A DNA stretch of 64,000 nt from Lingula anatina (lineage: Eukaryota; Brachiopoda; Lingulata; Lingulida; Lingulidae): positions 109,280-173,279 of the forward strand of contig NW_019775608.1 in NCBI RefSeq assembly GCF_001039355.2. Direction: 5' to 3'. Shown in pieces: positions 1 to 13,401 of this stretch. Under the pieces are notes generated by a model. That model worked only from the letters and a program-made list of their open reading frames with translations. It did not search any database and was not told the DNA's origin. Position 1 is the stretch's first letter. Each line of letters starts with the position of its first letter. Both the position numbers and the translations under genes were made by a program.

Positions 1-33
1 GAGAGAGAGGGGCCGGGGGGTGTAAAAACTAAC

Positions 34-256
34 CTCCACATCCAGTCCATACTTGTTTGCTGACCTCATGTACCTCTTGAATCCATCAGTTTCGTCCGAG
101 GCCACAGTGACCAGCAGGAGGCCTGTAAGGTGAAGAAAATGTTAATATATTATGTTGATTACTGATCTACCTCACACTATGACAAAATACTTTATTCAAT
201 ATCTTAATTGGTTAAATGTCCCCTGTAGAGTGATAAATACTATCTGTAGTTTAACA

Positions 257-330
<74 letters not shown>

Positions 331-3300
331 GCAAATGTTTGTAATTGCATCTTAATATTAGTAATAAATTGTAGAATATACTTCTCTTTGCAAAAATGCT
401 CATAAAATGGACAAAGGGTGTTACTGAAGAGCATTTTGTTTCTACAATATATTGTTGATATAAAAAAAAAGAAATATATAAACAGTTTAACAAGTAAAAC
501 ATTGTGTACTTCATCTATTACCATTCTGGACTAGATCACAATCCTTTATCAATATTCATCTGTTCTCATGCATCAAATCAAACACTAGTCATATGCCACA
601 TAGCTTCAGGGTATGGAGGTCCTCAGGCATAGCTAGATATATGGCTGTAATTCTGTACCAGTGTAGTACCAGATACATACTACAATAACTATGTGGGCTG
701 GTTTCATAAAACACTGTGAATCTAAAAGCTGGTCTTTGACCGAAAACATTTATTCTTAATTTCATTCCACACTCTGATTTGGCCTACAATAAAATGAGTT
801 GTCTAGCTAAGAAGGATTTGAGTCAAAGTCTATTGTATGTTTTTTATGTTCCTTTAGTAGCAAGATACTTAACCATGATATACTGTTGAATTTCTAGACA
901 AGGGACAATAGTTTCAGCTGCTCTGAGGATAAAAAAAAACTCTGGAACTTTCCTTTTATTTACACTGACAAGTCACATCATGCAAGCTTCATGCACACCA
1001 TTTTCCAATTGCCATTTTCTCAAACAAGTTGAGAATGGATGGAAAATTCCTACAATCTTGACTTAGCATTATAAGAGAAGCCTGATGTATAACATGTAAC
1101 ATTAGCATGTACTCCTACTGGGGGTACATGTTCATTGTTTTCTCCATAGAATTTTCTGAGCTTCGGTGACTTGGACTGTGTTATGTTAAAAAACATGGAC
1201 TCCATCAGTAAATTTCACTTCCATACATGTCTACTGACAGTATGCAAGAGTGCAAGAATCAAAACTTGCGTTCTTCTAATGTGACAATCTTTTACTAAAT
1301 CTCTTTCATCCCAGTACCTCACTTTTCAAAATTCTAAGTCAACAATTATGCCCATAATTAACAACAGACTATTTTAAAGATTATCACTTATTAATTTTGT
1401 TCAAAATTAATAAACATTCAGTAACAAGCAGTATTAGTGATACCTAACACAAGGTTTTTGTTGCAATGGGGAAGAGTTTATTTTCTACTGAGTGCAATAT
1501 TTCCTGATCTGTCTCAATATACCAGCGGGCTATCACATGTACTCAGCATGGAAGATTCTACATTCTAACTGTACCAACTTAATACAATGATAACATAATA
1601 GGGCATTATTTTTTCATGCGACGCTTAATTTATCACTCTGTTCCTAATGGCAGGGCTCAGAATAAAAGTGTCTTTATTTAACGCTGAAGAGTCTAGTCTA
1701 AGAGTTCTATGTAAATGATGAGATCATGATGGAAAGTTAATAAAGGCCTCTTTCTTTCTTCTTTTTTAAAGTTCAACTGAAAATGTCACTCTGAAAATAA
1801 TCAATGTTGAAATAAACGGTGACTTGTTGCTTTGAGTCATTTGACAAAATGCACATTTTCATTCCTATAGGACAAAAAGTAATTACTAGTAAACGTCCCT
1901 CCCAGCATTTGGTTTAGTTGCCTACCACTTACTAGTACTCTGTCTCTTCACAGACATCATGCTGTTTGCTGCCTGCATTAAAATACGAAAACATTTTAGT
2001 AATTCACATCAACATTTCCTATATGTGGCCTGAAGTGGAATTTGACTTCCTCTCTCCTCTACAAACACACACACACACACACACACTCACACACACACAC
2101 TTAACTTAAAAAACCTCTCTTTTCAAGGTGACCGTACTTTTTTTACTATCTTAACTTGCTACATGACAGAGCACTCGTTTCACCCAGACAGGAATCAAAT
2201 AAGTAACTAATAACATGACATTAAAGTCCCGACATGATAATTTTCTACTATATTTGCTGCCCTGATTCTTCCAACATTTTACAGTGTATAATTTGATGGG
2301 AGATAAGACACTGTCACAGTCTTCCCTACAGAAATCTCATAAGATCAGTTGTTTTACATAATTTGTTGCAGCAGTATCACTTGATAAGGGAGGAGATTTC
2401 TTTTTCTATTAATTCATAGCATTCCTATCAATCCCATTTTGAAAAAAAAAAAATGAGAAAACAAAATTTCTCATAGATGTCTTTTAAAATCAAAATCTGT
2501 GATGTCAAGAGCCTGCAGTACACAGATATCATATATGTGGATTGTACATTTTCTTACTTAAATGTTTGAAACTTTTGTTCAATAAACGAATTTGTGTGTA
2601 ATTTGACATAAGTATATTCAACTGAACCCTGTATTTTTAAAGACTTTATGCAGAAAACATCCCTTTTATTACATCAAAGTTGTACGTTTTTTTATGAAGT
2701 GCAATTTAAGCATAAGATATGGTAGCTCTGGTACTTTTGCAAGGTCAAAGACCCAAATAGTCCACTGCCAGGGATTTACTAGTATATATATCTTGGGTTT
2801 TAAAATGGGTGCAGATGGAAAAACAATTTATGAAAGTCAATCCAGTATATGGCCAAAGTTTATGACATTTACCACTTTAACTGCAGCTGGCATTTTAACC
2901 TAGTCCCAAGGCTGCAGTTTGAGCATATCCCATCTTACCTCAGGTAACCTTACTGGTATAAATTAAAATCTCAAATTTCTCACCCATTTTTTACTTTTTA
3001 AAATACATCATCTTTAAACACTCACAAAACTGCACATTCTCACATGAAGCCACCTCACTTTTCAAAATGATTACATCAACATGTTAAAATATCACTAACA
3101 AAACCTGGTGGGTTATTAATTTACATCAATTTAAATTAATAGAGCAATTACCATAATGTACAGTAAAGGCGACCTGGCTTAGAGATTAGACTGCTATCAG
3201 GAAGTCAGCTACCCTGGTAGCTTATATGCAATGCATTATGATATTACAACAGGCTAGGGTTGCCTACATTACTAGACTTTATGTATCAATCAACAGTTAG

Positions 3301-6300
3301 AGGTGGGAAAACGGCAGGATTCAAAATACTTAAATTGTGTAAAATATGTGTTATTGTGTTAGAGTTAACCAATAACATTAACAGAATTGAAATAAACAGA
3401 CACAGGACTTTTTTTCTCAAAAAAGAACTTTGGCAGTTTCCGACCACTTCAGGTCAAGATTAATCCTACTTAAATAAATAATATACTGGTCTCAACCATT
3501 GGCTGTGGCTTTCTTCTCTAAAATCAAGAGCAACATTTGATTTGAACTGGCTACTAGTACTACTGGTTTACCTGTGGTCTTAGTAGACTCAAACTTGGGT
3601 CTAAAGTTTTACAACAATTTCCCTTCTTTCATGAAACATGTTCATGGCCTACATCTACTTTCAGGGAAATTCCACAGAATTCTTACTCCACACTGGAACT
3701 TGTATGTATATAAAGTATACAGACAGAGGAATGCACCTTCAACTGACCTATTACTGTTAAATTAATGTGTGACTCTATGTGGACAAACCATGTGATTTGG
3801 ATTTCTAACCACATGAAGCCAATCTAGTCTACTCCACTACCACTGTGATATAAAATCGGTCTCAGACACTAACCACTGGATCCACATGAACTTCCCGTAA
3901 AATAAGAACCAGGCCAGTAAAGTTTTTTTTTCAGTTTGCTCAGTTACTGGCCATTGTTTTAAGCATTAGTCTAGCAGATTCTAAGGGACCATTCCCAGAC
4001 CCTATCGTACTAACTCTGGGTCGATCTAGGTATGGGAACATAGTCTCAGACCCTGGTGGACAAACAGGTCAGTCGTCTTAAAAGTTTTTGGTGATGAGAA
4101 CGCAAAACCATCATCTGCTCAGGAGGTGGTGGGACTGCCAAACCCTCATCTGCTCAGATGCCTTAGGTTAAACTGTCTCAGCTTGACTGTGAACCTGTCT
4201 TATAATCTGGTATCAGACCATCTACTCTATCTGATTTTTATCTTTACTACACTGTATGTTAACACAGAATGCTCTAAGATAAACTGCTTCAACTTGACTG
4301 GGAACTCACCCTATCATCTGATCTCAGATTTTTATCTGCTGTACAGTTGGGATAGGATAGAACTGTAAACTCCACATATATCCCTTAATGAGGGTTTAAT
4401 GCAGACTACTTGATTTAAAACAGATCCTTACTAGTAACATACCACACCAAAACATGAATTAACAGTGGATTTTTATTAAAGTACTACTACGTGATTATAT
4501 TAGTACAGACAGTGTCTCCTGAAACTGAGATGCAAAAAAAAAAAAGTACCTGCAGAGAAAAACAATCCAATGAAATAAATGGACTATTAAGTAAGCCATC
4601 AGAATGTTAATGTCTACCATCATTTCACCACTGTATTAACATTTTGCATCAAGTAAGTAAATAAATAAACTATTTACACTGAATTTACATAATAAACAAA
4701 GTCATCCTGCTTTCTGCCCCAGCATTTTAAATACAATCACATGCTTAAAATGTCTTCAGAATTTAAATGATAATCATCAATTTGCTACAATGTTTACATC
4801 TAGAACAATCCACTGGTTAAAGATGTGGTTTTTACTACATTAGCTGCTGGGGTTATCTTAGGGTCTTGATGGAAAAAAATGAGTACAAGTCCCTGAGTTT
4901 CACGATGAGAGTTTTAACTGACAAAAAACACAAAGTACTCAAGCAGTAAAATAGGGCTCACTATGCTCTATTCTGCATTCAGTTTCACGCATGTTGTTGC
5001 TTGTTGAAATGGAGCATTGCACAATCCATTGATTTCCATGCAAACTAATACAAGCCATGCTGGTTGAGATTTTTTGTATAAAATTAAAATCTAATTTGTG
5101 TGGAAGAAAAAAAATCCCCCTACTCATGAATTATTACCTGACCTATTCCTGCAGTTGATTTTGATGATTTGTATCACATCTTAAGAAAATAAATTCAAAT
5201 GCCTCATCCAGCCTACTAGGTTTTCCTCAAATTTTAGAGGAGGGGGGATACTGACATCAGGTCATTTTATTTGAGCAGTTTAATTTTGTTAAAGGTGTGA
5301 GTGGAAACAGGTAAGAAGCATTACAGGGCAAAAAGACAAAAATATGAATCAGGGCCATTTACAATCTTTGAGAGGGCGGTTCTAAAGGTCCCAAAAATTG
5401 CCCTGAAGGAAACCCTGTATTACATCAACTGTCTTCTGCCCTCAGTGTTTATTTCTTAAAGTGCATTTCCATAGATTTAGACTTGGGGGTTCATGCTAAA
5501 TTGCAGTCAGCCGAGCATGCACGGTAGTTAATTACCCTCTTACAGCTTTTAGTAGGCGGGACAGACGCTTAAGCCGGCTAAGCTGACAGTAATCTAGTGA
5601 GACTCTCCACAGGGATAGATCGATCTAAAATCTGTGGGAATGGGGTCTTAGATTAACACCACATCAACAAGAAGGATTACCTCCCACCTGACCACATAAA
5701 CTGGTTATAACTGAACAACAGCCTTGTTATAACACCACACAGTCCCACCCTCCTCCTACTCATCCATATAAAACTCACTTAACCTGGGGGCCATTTCACC
5801 CGAGAATAAAAGATGGAAAATTAATCAAATTCCTTTGTGGAACTGCCCCCTGCACAACCGTTTGTTGTTATTAGCTGTAATTGTGTAAAATTAAGAACTA
5901 AACTAGCCAACAGTATCAAATACTACACTCACTTGCCAAGTAAAGTCTAAAACCACATTCAGTATCACATCTTAATCTTTCCCCCAAAGTAAATTGTTTT
6001 TTCCAGCCCCCTTTATCCATTAATCTTATCCAGGGCTTGACATTAAGGGTGGCCCACTGGCCCTGGGCTACTGAAAACCAACCTAGGGCCATTGAATCGC
6101 TGGGGTCACTGGCCCAAAGAGCAAGTAAAATGTCATGTGCCAAATAACCCCTGCATTATCTACATATATCTCAGGCATATCTCAGTATCGAAAAAAGTTT
6201 TTGTCAAGCCTAATTGTTATCAATCTTACAAATAACTTTTTTTGTCTCCATTCTATATTTTCTTTTTGCCTTGGGTCAAAGTGTCTGTATTTGAGTTTAA

Positions 6301-6807
6301 AAAGTCATTCACCACGAGAGAAGCTATATATTTGGAGATATTTACAACTACTGAGGCCAACCGGTTATCAATTATTTCCGTCCAGCTCATTTGCATCTGT
6401 CAAACCACAACGCCAGCGGCACGAAACTTAAAAAACTACTTTCTACTTACATTTAAAACTAGCTTTAAAGTTATATTAAGAATTTTAATTCAAATCCTAC
6501 AAAAATGCAAACGGGTTAAAATCCATCCTTCTTGTTCTGGTCCGCGAGTTTGGATCAAGTGGATCAGATTTCTCGCGACTTTGAAAAAGTTTGCTGTTTC
6601 GCACGTACGCAGAACTCGTTCGGGGCACTTCTAAACTTCACGTTTTCCTCCATCCATGAGTAAAGTACGATCGCATAAAACTATCAGTATATACGTACCA
6701 TCATCCACGCTCGATGAGTGAACTCCAATGCTAGGCGAACTCCATGGTGGGAAGAAAACAAAGAAAATCGGCAGACACACCATAAAGAGTCTACTGATCA
6801 ACGCCAT
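34..6807 (-). CDS. PLOD: Procollagen-lysine 2-oxoglutarate 5-dioxygenase (lysyl hydroxylase), 5' two coding exons only
   Basis: Lysyl hydroxylases modify collagen lysines in the ER. Coding exon 1 (6699-6807) starts at the ATG at 6805-6807. It encodes 36 residues with a hydrophobic signal peptide (MALISRLFMVCLPIFFVFF), ends in phase 1 and is followed by gtacgt. Coding exon 2 (34-122) follows an acag acceptor and restores frame as DDGLLLVTVASDETDGFKRY, then continues to GLDVE before gttag. The LLLVTVAS-ETDGF-R-M-SA block is the start of the N-terminal glycosyltransferase-like domain typical of PLOD1-3. The two exons give 66 residues of a protein that is usually about 700-750 long; the rest lies left of the window. 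Intron 1 (123-6698) is 6.6 kb and holds a (GA)n tract, a CA repeat and an old MITE. The family call is secure; which paralogue is not. Confidence 0.85.
240..326. repeat. (GA)n microsatellite in PLOD intron 1
   Basis: An almost pure GA run covers about 260-325. Any reading frame here is an artefact of the dinucleotide. Confidence 0.95.
5463..5655. mobile_element. Degenerate MITE of the gatcgatct family, copy 1
   Basis: This segment shares extended blocks with 10281-10500: gttaattaccc, agtaggcgggacagacg, taagccgg, gacagtaatctagtgagact and ggatagatcgatctaaaa. It ends with ggaatggggtctta, the mirror of the other copy's start. No coding capacity. It lies in PLOD intron 1. Confidence 0.6.
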
Positions 6808-7140
6808 GTTGCTGCGTGCATTAACTCTCCTAACTTCTCCGCAGTTGATTATCACCTCGCTCTCTGATTGGTTAAAAATAAATTGTGTCAGCTTAGTTCA
6901 GAGGTTCCAGACGATTCTGCTTGCGTGGAAAGTCTCAATTACAGCCACATGAACTCTGCCAGAGGTGGCTTGTACACGTAGTTCCGCTTTTAGTCCGAGA
7001 ATATATTTTAAATCTCAGTTTTGCCTGCCCGTGTGGAAGTTACTCATAGTTGACAACAATGAGAGCGCCACACCCACGCAACACGCTCTAGCTGTAGCCA
7101 CGCCCTATTTGTAAGACTGGTCCAATATAAAACTCGTTCA
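6808..7140 (-). promoter_or_regulatory. PLOD: Putative PLOD upstream region
   Basis: This is the minus-strand sequence directly upstream of the PLOD start codon. It holds a GC box (gggcgtggc on the minus strand, plus 7097-7105) next to a reversed CCAAT box and an AT-rich TATA-like stretch (plus 7131-7140). The spacing to the ATG is about 300 bases. Assignment rests only on motifs and position; no transcription start can be read from the sequence. Confidence 0.25.
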
Positions 7141-10100
7141 AATTGTGGGCCAGTTTTAATTGAATATAATTTACGTAGGTGTTCAGTGCTAGACTGGGGT
7201 GTATAGTGCTACCACATATATTTAAATCTGGAAGTGATTTTTGGTGAAATGTATAGGCCTATATATATAGGCCTACAGGGCCTATAGCTTTCATTCAGTT
7301 TAAATAGCAGATAGGCCTACTCGACACACACTGGCGGGTTCAGGAGATACAAAAGGGTTGTGCATGTTCATGTGTAAACAGGAAAACCAACACTAAAAAT
7401 AAATAAATAAATAAATGATAATTATAATAATGATAATATCTCTACCAGACAGAATGAAATTGCATGTAGGGCCTATTTGCTGATCAATTTTTTTCCCCTG
7501 TTTTTTTTTATATATTTATTTTTAAGGGGGTTGGGGTTAAGGGGAAGAGTTGGATGTCCAAGGGGGAGATAATTGTGGGAAATTTGGTAAGAGAGGAGAG
7601 AGAGGGAAGCAGGGGGTACCTCCGCTCAGGGAGGAACAGGTGTCCGTTTTGTCCTCCCCTGAATCCTCTGTGGACCATGGAACTGAGCGAAGAAACATCT
7701 TTTTGAAAATCTATCTGCAAGTTGATATCAATATATAGTTATGAGTTTGAGACTAGGTACAGTTGTGTCGCTGGAACCAGGAAAACACTAGCAAACCCAA
7801 ATCACCGGTCAACTTGATGGTGTTTTTCTAACCCCGTCAGCGCAGGTATATTGAATTAATACATGTGGCGAGAACTAACACCGCATCCTGTGCTGTGCGT
7901 CCCTGCCGTTGAAAGTTAACTGCTCCTCTCTGTCTCTTCTTTCTATTGGAACAGCAGAATATCTCAATAATTATTTTGATTAGAATTTGCTTAATTCCAT
8001 CCTGAAATTCACTTCTACCCTACCCCCATTTTTTAGATTTCTAGAAATGTTATAGGGCCTATGCTGATGATTGAAGTTAGCTTTCAGATTTGTCTAAAAC
8101 CCAAGGCGATTTTTGCGTGCCAAAAGACATTTTTTTTCATTTTCTTTTACTACAGGTGTATATTAAACATTTTCTGGTCAATTTAAAGAATGAGTGTATA
8201 GTGGGAAAATGCTCCCGTACTCAAACGAATATCTATTTACGACTCTTTGCTAATTCAAGACCTCGCAGACCTAACAAAATCTGGTAGCCATTTCACGTCG
8301 CTCTGAAGATCTACATAATGTTGACATTTGTATCACTTAACATTAAATAAATAAAGAATGGTGTGCACCAAACCTCAATGTTCCAACATAAAACGGGTGT
8401 ATTTCTAACACTGAGCAACGGGCACGGGTGCAACACGTAGTCTGCATTTGTCTATGAGCTTAGAGGCGATCATCACTTTTAATTTTTACGTTGAACGAGT
8501 ATATTTTCCGCTCTTAACGAATATTGTCAATATTATAATGTCACTTTACCAAATGTGATTACACTTACGACAGTACTTCGTCCTTCGGTCTTGACCAGTG
8601 ATTATTTTGATACTAAATTTCAGGGGCCAAGCAATATTACCGGGTTTCAAAACTCAATGAATGCTCACCATCTATAACATCAACCCCATAGTATTCTTAT
8701 TATTTTCGTACGTCTCTGAGCTACCGGGAGCGGCCTTAGTAGTATCAAGTAGTTCTGGGTAGTATGGTGAGTAGTCTCCAGTGACGTCTTAGACCCGGGG
8801 AGAGGAGCCTACACCGTACTGTGAAAAGGAGCGAGTAAAAACCTGTCACATTTTGATAAAAAAGTTTATTTCACGTACTTCTTCTAGATGTAGGGCTGCA
8901 GTCGACAGTACTGGCATCAAAACAAACACGTTATCGAATACTACCGGTGATAATGATGACTTTAATAACTGACAATAATTCAATAATTGAATAATTAATA
9001 AATACGATTCGCTAAAGTGCGAATAAATAATCAAAAACCCTTGACTAGCACAACGGTAAAAAGCTTATACAATCGAAATAATTTCATACGAAGTCATTTT
9101 ATGACTTCTCCTTTCAATGGCGAAGATTTCATAACTTTGACGTAATTTAAACAGATGTTAACTAGCTCAGGTTTTCCTCGATATGAGAGAGTCTTAGAAC
9201 ACAACGCAACAACACAACGCAACGCAACGCAACACAACACAACGCAACACACGGACGTCCATACATTCATGGACCATGCACCCTAGACAGAGACACACCA
9301 CCGCAATTGTTCAACTCTGCCAGCCCCGCTGTTAACAATCGGGGACGAAGGCTGTCATGGAGGAAAATGTGAAAGCTATCCTGCTTAATACATCTATATT
9401 ATCAATAAGCTTAAATTAAAAGAGGACGGTAACTTCTCAAAATCATGATGCATAGACTATATATAGATAACGCGGAAAAAAATTAAAACTATAAAATCAG
9501 GGAAGCAAAGAAAAAAAAACATAAAAAGAAAATATAATAAAAGAAAAGAAAACTTAACACTGGCATTTTCTTATCATGAAAAAAATATTTAGTGACCAAA
9601 ACCAATAACAAAGCCAACAAAAATACATATTAAAGCTTGGATACATTAGCTTGCATTGCACAAAGTACAAATGGGGAATTAAGTCACTAATAAAAAAGAA
9701 AACGTTTGGTCCATATTTATAATTCTTGGTCTTGCAGAGAAGATGAATAACATCCAATTACAGTGGTATTTGCTATTGAAGTGGTCTGATATGGACATTA
9801 CCATTCTTATTTTGCACTTTGTACTTTACCGTCCGAAATCTAGTTCCCACGTAGAAGAAACCAAAGACTGGCAGACGACACTGCAAGACAGGCCCAACAC
9901 CGAGGCTGACTCAATAAGTACCAACTAGCCTTGATAAGCCCACAAATAATTTAACAATGCAAAATATGATACAGTCAAGACACCAACTACATATATGTTC
10001 ACCCAAGTCTTTATCTTTGATCAATTTATGATCTAATTTTGGCATTTGACCTTTACCAAGATATCTGACCTTTGCCATAAGATTTGAAACATCTGACCTA

Positions 10101-10270
10101 ATATTTTTTCTACATATTGAATTCCACATTTGGCATTTTTCATCACCTAATTAATAATCAGAACAGCTGGCAATCTTCTACAATTATTTCTCTCTGTTAC
10201 ACTGGAGGCAATGCTGCCCTCTTATGGTCATGCTAGAAACTAATATTACAGCAACATTCAGAAATATCAG
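7141..10270. other. Intergenic DNA between PLOD and ATP13A2-like, no gene seen
   Basis: I find no exon-like reading frame with splice signals or family similarity. The stretch contains short simple repeats, an aacgcaacac minisatellite near 9198-9251 and several aggcctat-rich patches. Confidence 0.6.
9198..9251. repeat. Pentamer minisatellite (aacgc/aacac)n
   Basis: Tandem acaac/gcaac units run for about 55 bases in the PLOD-ATP13A2 intergenic region. Confidence 0.8.
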
Positions 10271-10280
10271 AGGGCAGGTT

Positions 10281-10500
10281 TAGACCCCATTTCCAGAGAT
10301 TAGATCGATCTACTTTAGATCGACCTAACTCCCTGGGAGTTCACGCTAAATAGCTGTCAGCCAAGCTGACACGAAAGTTAATTACCCCCTTACAGCTTGT
10401 AGTAGGCGGGACAGACGTTTAAGCCGGATTATCTGACAGTAATCTAGTGAGACTCCCCGAGGGGATAGATCGATCTAAAAGCTCTGGGAATACAGCCTTA
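10281..10500. mobile_element. MITE of the gatcgatct family, copy 2
   Basis: About 220 bp. The left end reads ccccatttccagagatta then gatcgatct. The right end reads agatcgatctaaaa then gctctgggaatacagcc, an imperfect inversion of the left. The internal blocks are shared with 5463-5655. Too short to code. It looks like a non-autonomous DNA transposon; the superfamily is not determined. Confidence 0.65.
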
Positions 10501-10878
10501 GACTTCTAACTTAAAAATTCTTGACTCAAACTTCTTTTTCCGTCTTACCAAATAATGAGCAGCACATGTACTGGCCTTTATAAATACATTCCAGTAATGC
10601 ATATAAAGCTGATGGCATACTTTGTGACTTAGGTACACTGTTGTTAAGTAAATAAATAGTCATCTAATTATTTATATTGGAATTAAACAGTAGTGTGTAT
10701 TCTTTTTGCTTACATTGTTGTATCAGCTCTACTGTTATAAACCTGAAGTTAATACTTATTTCAACTCAGGATGAATGAAACTGGCACACATAACTGGATT
10801 AAATATTTAAAGAGACTGTCAAAATCTTATGGCATTTAGTATCCTTAAATTTCACAATTAAAGCTAGAACCAAACACA

Positions 10879-10884
10879 TTTATT
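10879..10884 (-). terminator. ATP13A2: Candidate poly(A) signal AATAAA for the ATP13A2-like gene
   Basis: The plus-strand TTTATT is AATAAA on the minus strand, about 400 bases past the stop codon at 11280-11282. The motif is common in AT-rich DNA, so this is only positional support. Confidence 0.3.
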
Positions 10885-11279
10885 ATTGCAATCTATTATT
10901 GTTTTAATACAGAAAATCCTTATCTCCTTCTTCTCTGTTAAATATATTTCAGATTCTACTAGTTTAGATTCTTGAATGGTGAGGAAAACAAGTGGGTTAT
11001 TCACTTGCTTTTGATGGTATGCACTATCTACCCGTGTTATTATTGGCAGAAAATTTGGTACTATTTGACTCATCTAGCTATCTTAATTATCTCCAAGTGA
11101 AGATCTGTAATATTCAGGATCAAACTGATAAATAACTCCAAAAAAAAATTACTGGTAAATTTGTCAAGAGATCAGACTCCTTTTCAGAAGTTGTTCATAC
11201 TAGTATATACTATAAATAAACTGTTGTGCTTTTCATCATAAATAGAATAAATTCAACCTTCAGAGACCACTGGGATTAG

Positions 11280-11891
11280 CTACAAATTAGAGTTCTCTTC
11301 CAGAAGCTCTTTCTCCTCCACTTCAACAGTGAAGTAGTCGGATGGATTCTCCTTGCTGATGTCATAGGAAACATGGTCACCGGCAGGAGGCAGCACTTGC
11401 TTGCCACCTTCAATGAGGTCAAGGTCATGGAATCCTTTTTTCTGACCGATTGGTAAGTCTTCCTTGTCAGTGTGGGGAAAGTCACTTGGTCTGGTGTAAC
11501 GAAGGCTTTCAGACAAGTGGCGCCTTCTAGGGGTATGTCCGTGTTCACGACGATGAATGTCATGGAGGCTCTTGGGTCTGTCGTCTGTGGTGAGCTGCTT
11601 GGTTCCTTTACAGGAATCCCTGTCTGGGATTACATCTATGGAGGTTATAGTTGCACTGCTATCACTGTTCTCACTCTCTTTTCTACTGTTATTCCTCTGT
11701 ACTATGGCCTCAAGGTTGCTCTCATCTCGTAGAAGCTGAGCAAGATCAGACTTCTCACGGGAAATGGGCGGCCATTCTGGCGTGTTGGCGATCTCGTCTT
11801 CTATCTCCATGTAGTGGAAACGGGAGGTTTTGGCACAGCACTCAGTGGCGGCAGCAACTTTTCTTCTGATATATCCATCTAGGATGAAAGA
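11280..11891 (-). CDS. ATP13A2: ATP13A2-like exon 31: C-terminal tail and stop
   Basis: After a ttccag acceptor the exon gives [20 protein letters not shown], then the juxtamembrane block ending NTPEWPP (around residues 1159-1163). Known ATP13A2 proteins stop a few residues past this WPP. Here a hydrophilic tail of about 160 residues rich in Ser, Asp, Arg and Lys follows. It ends [14 protein letters not shown], which contains an ExxxLL dileucine-type sorting motif (about 1314-1319). That motif is consistent with endolysosomal targeting, but this is inference. Confidence 0.85.
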   Translation of the reverse strand, partial: SFILDGYIRRKVAAATECCAKTSRFHYMEIEDEIANTPEWPPISREKSDLAQLLRDESNLEAIVQRNNSRKESENSDSSATITSIDVIPDRDSCKGTKQLTTDDRPKSLHDIHRREHGHTPRRRHLSESLRYTRPSDFPHTDKEDLPIGQKKGFHDLDLIEGGKQVLPPAGDHVSYDISKENPSDYFTVEVEEKELLEENSNL

Positions 11892-13335
11892 CTGGAAAGA
11901 AAATTGTATGCTGACATTATGTATAAATAATTGTTACAATTTGTGGCAATTAACTGATCCAGTCTTTAAGTACTGGCAAATTAGAGGAAATAAACAATTT
12001 AGAGCAAATCCCTCATGGATGTTGCATCTTTAATCTCCACATAATAAATAGGCAAAAATTCAGTGTCAATGTTATGACGGGTGCCTTCTTAAATTTGTGA
12101 CCTGTGAACAATGATTTCCTTGGGTTAACAAATGTTTTGCTGATTATGCCAAAAAAAAAATAAATAATAATAATTAGCTTTGCTGCAACAAATAAACAAA
12201 ACCACTGTGACATTTTGTAAAGTCATGGTTGACAGTAAAACAAAGCTTACCTCCAGTATCATGGAAAGGAAGAAGTTGATGATAGCAAAACCCACCATCA
12301 GTGTTCTGAACAGCACAGACGGCATCAACTTCAACTGTAACAAAAACAAAATGTCCAAGCACGTGAAAAATAACTCAAGCATCAATAAATTACAGAAAAT
12401 GTCAAGTTTTATTATTTTCCCCTGTTTGATACAATGATTTTGTGTAAAGTAATCTATAAGTAGATTAGTTGTCATGCTTTTAACAACACACATTTTCATT
12501 CCAAACCAGAAACTCTCCTTTAATCTAAAGAGGTTGTTCTTGACCTTTTTTTTTTCACAAGAAGAAAATTAAATGCAGCAAAACTTAATTCTGGGAACAG
12601 CTTTCTGTGCCCTGAGGAGGGGAGAACCTACCTCCAGTAAGTCCACCATGAATGGCAATGGGTAGATCACTATCCACACTGTACATAGGGTCAGTATGAT
12701 CAAGTTGATCAAGAAAGCATCTGGACAAATAAAGAAAAAAAAAAAAAATTAATAACAATGTTAACTGTATTGCATCAGCTAATATGCATTAATTTCATAA
12801 ACTTAGGTAATAGAGAACAATTACATATATTGGAAATAATAAAATTATATTTTCTAAATGTATCAAAAACTTTCATCATTTTTTTAATCATCTGTTCGTT
12901 ATGAGTATTCTCCATATTTTTTTAATGACTATAACACCAAACAAGAGAATATAAATACTTACAGTTGCTGAAGACTGTCTTCCTAAGTGGCGCCCCCTTG
13001 GAGAAGACGACCGCCAGTGTGATGTACTGGAATGCAGAGACGCTGAAAATGGCTGAGTTCTCATAACTGGCGTACTCATCTACAGGATTGATCACATATG
13101 GCACAAACCTGGGAGATAAAAACACATTTGGCTGATACTGAACCTCAACCTTGTGCAATGCTGATTGACATTCCACACAACGTCATATAATTGTATACTG
13201 TTGTATGCATCTTGCTCAAAAGTTTAGTTTCACCTACACCAAATTGATGAGAGACTTCTCTCTCTGTCTGCCTGTATGTTTATTCTCTCTCTCTCTCTTT
13301 GTGTTGTGTTTTGGCTGTATACTCTCTATGCACAT

Positions 13336-13401
<66 letters not shown>

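Noticed and set aside
240-524. Open frames of about 90 codons over the (GA)n tract
   Set aside because: Leu-Ser or Arg-Glu repeats come purely from the dinucleotide run inside PLOD intron 1.
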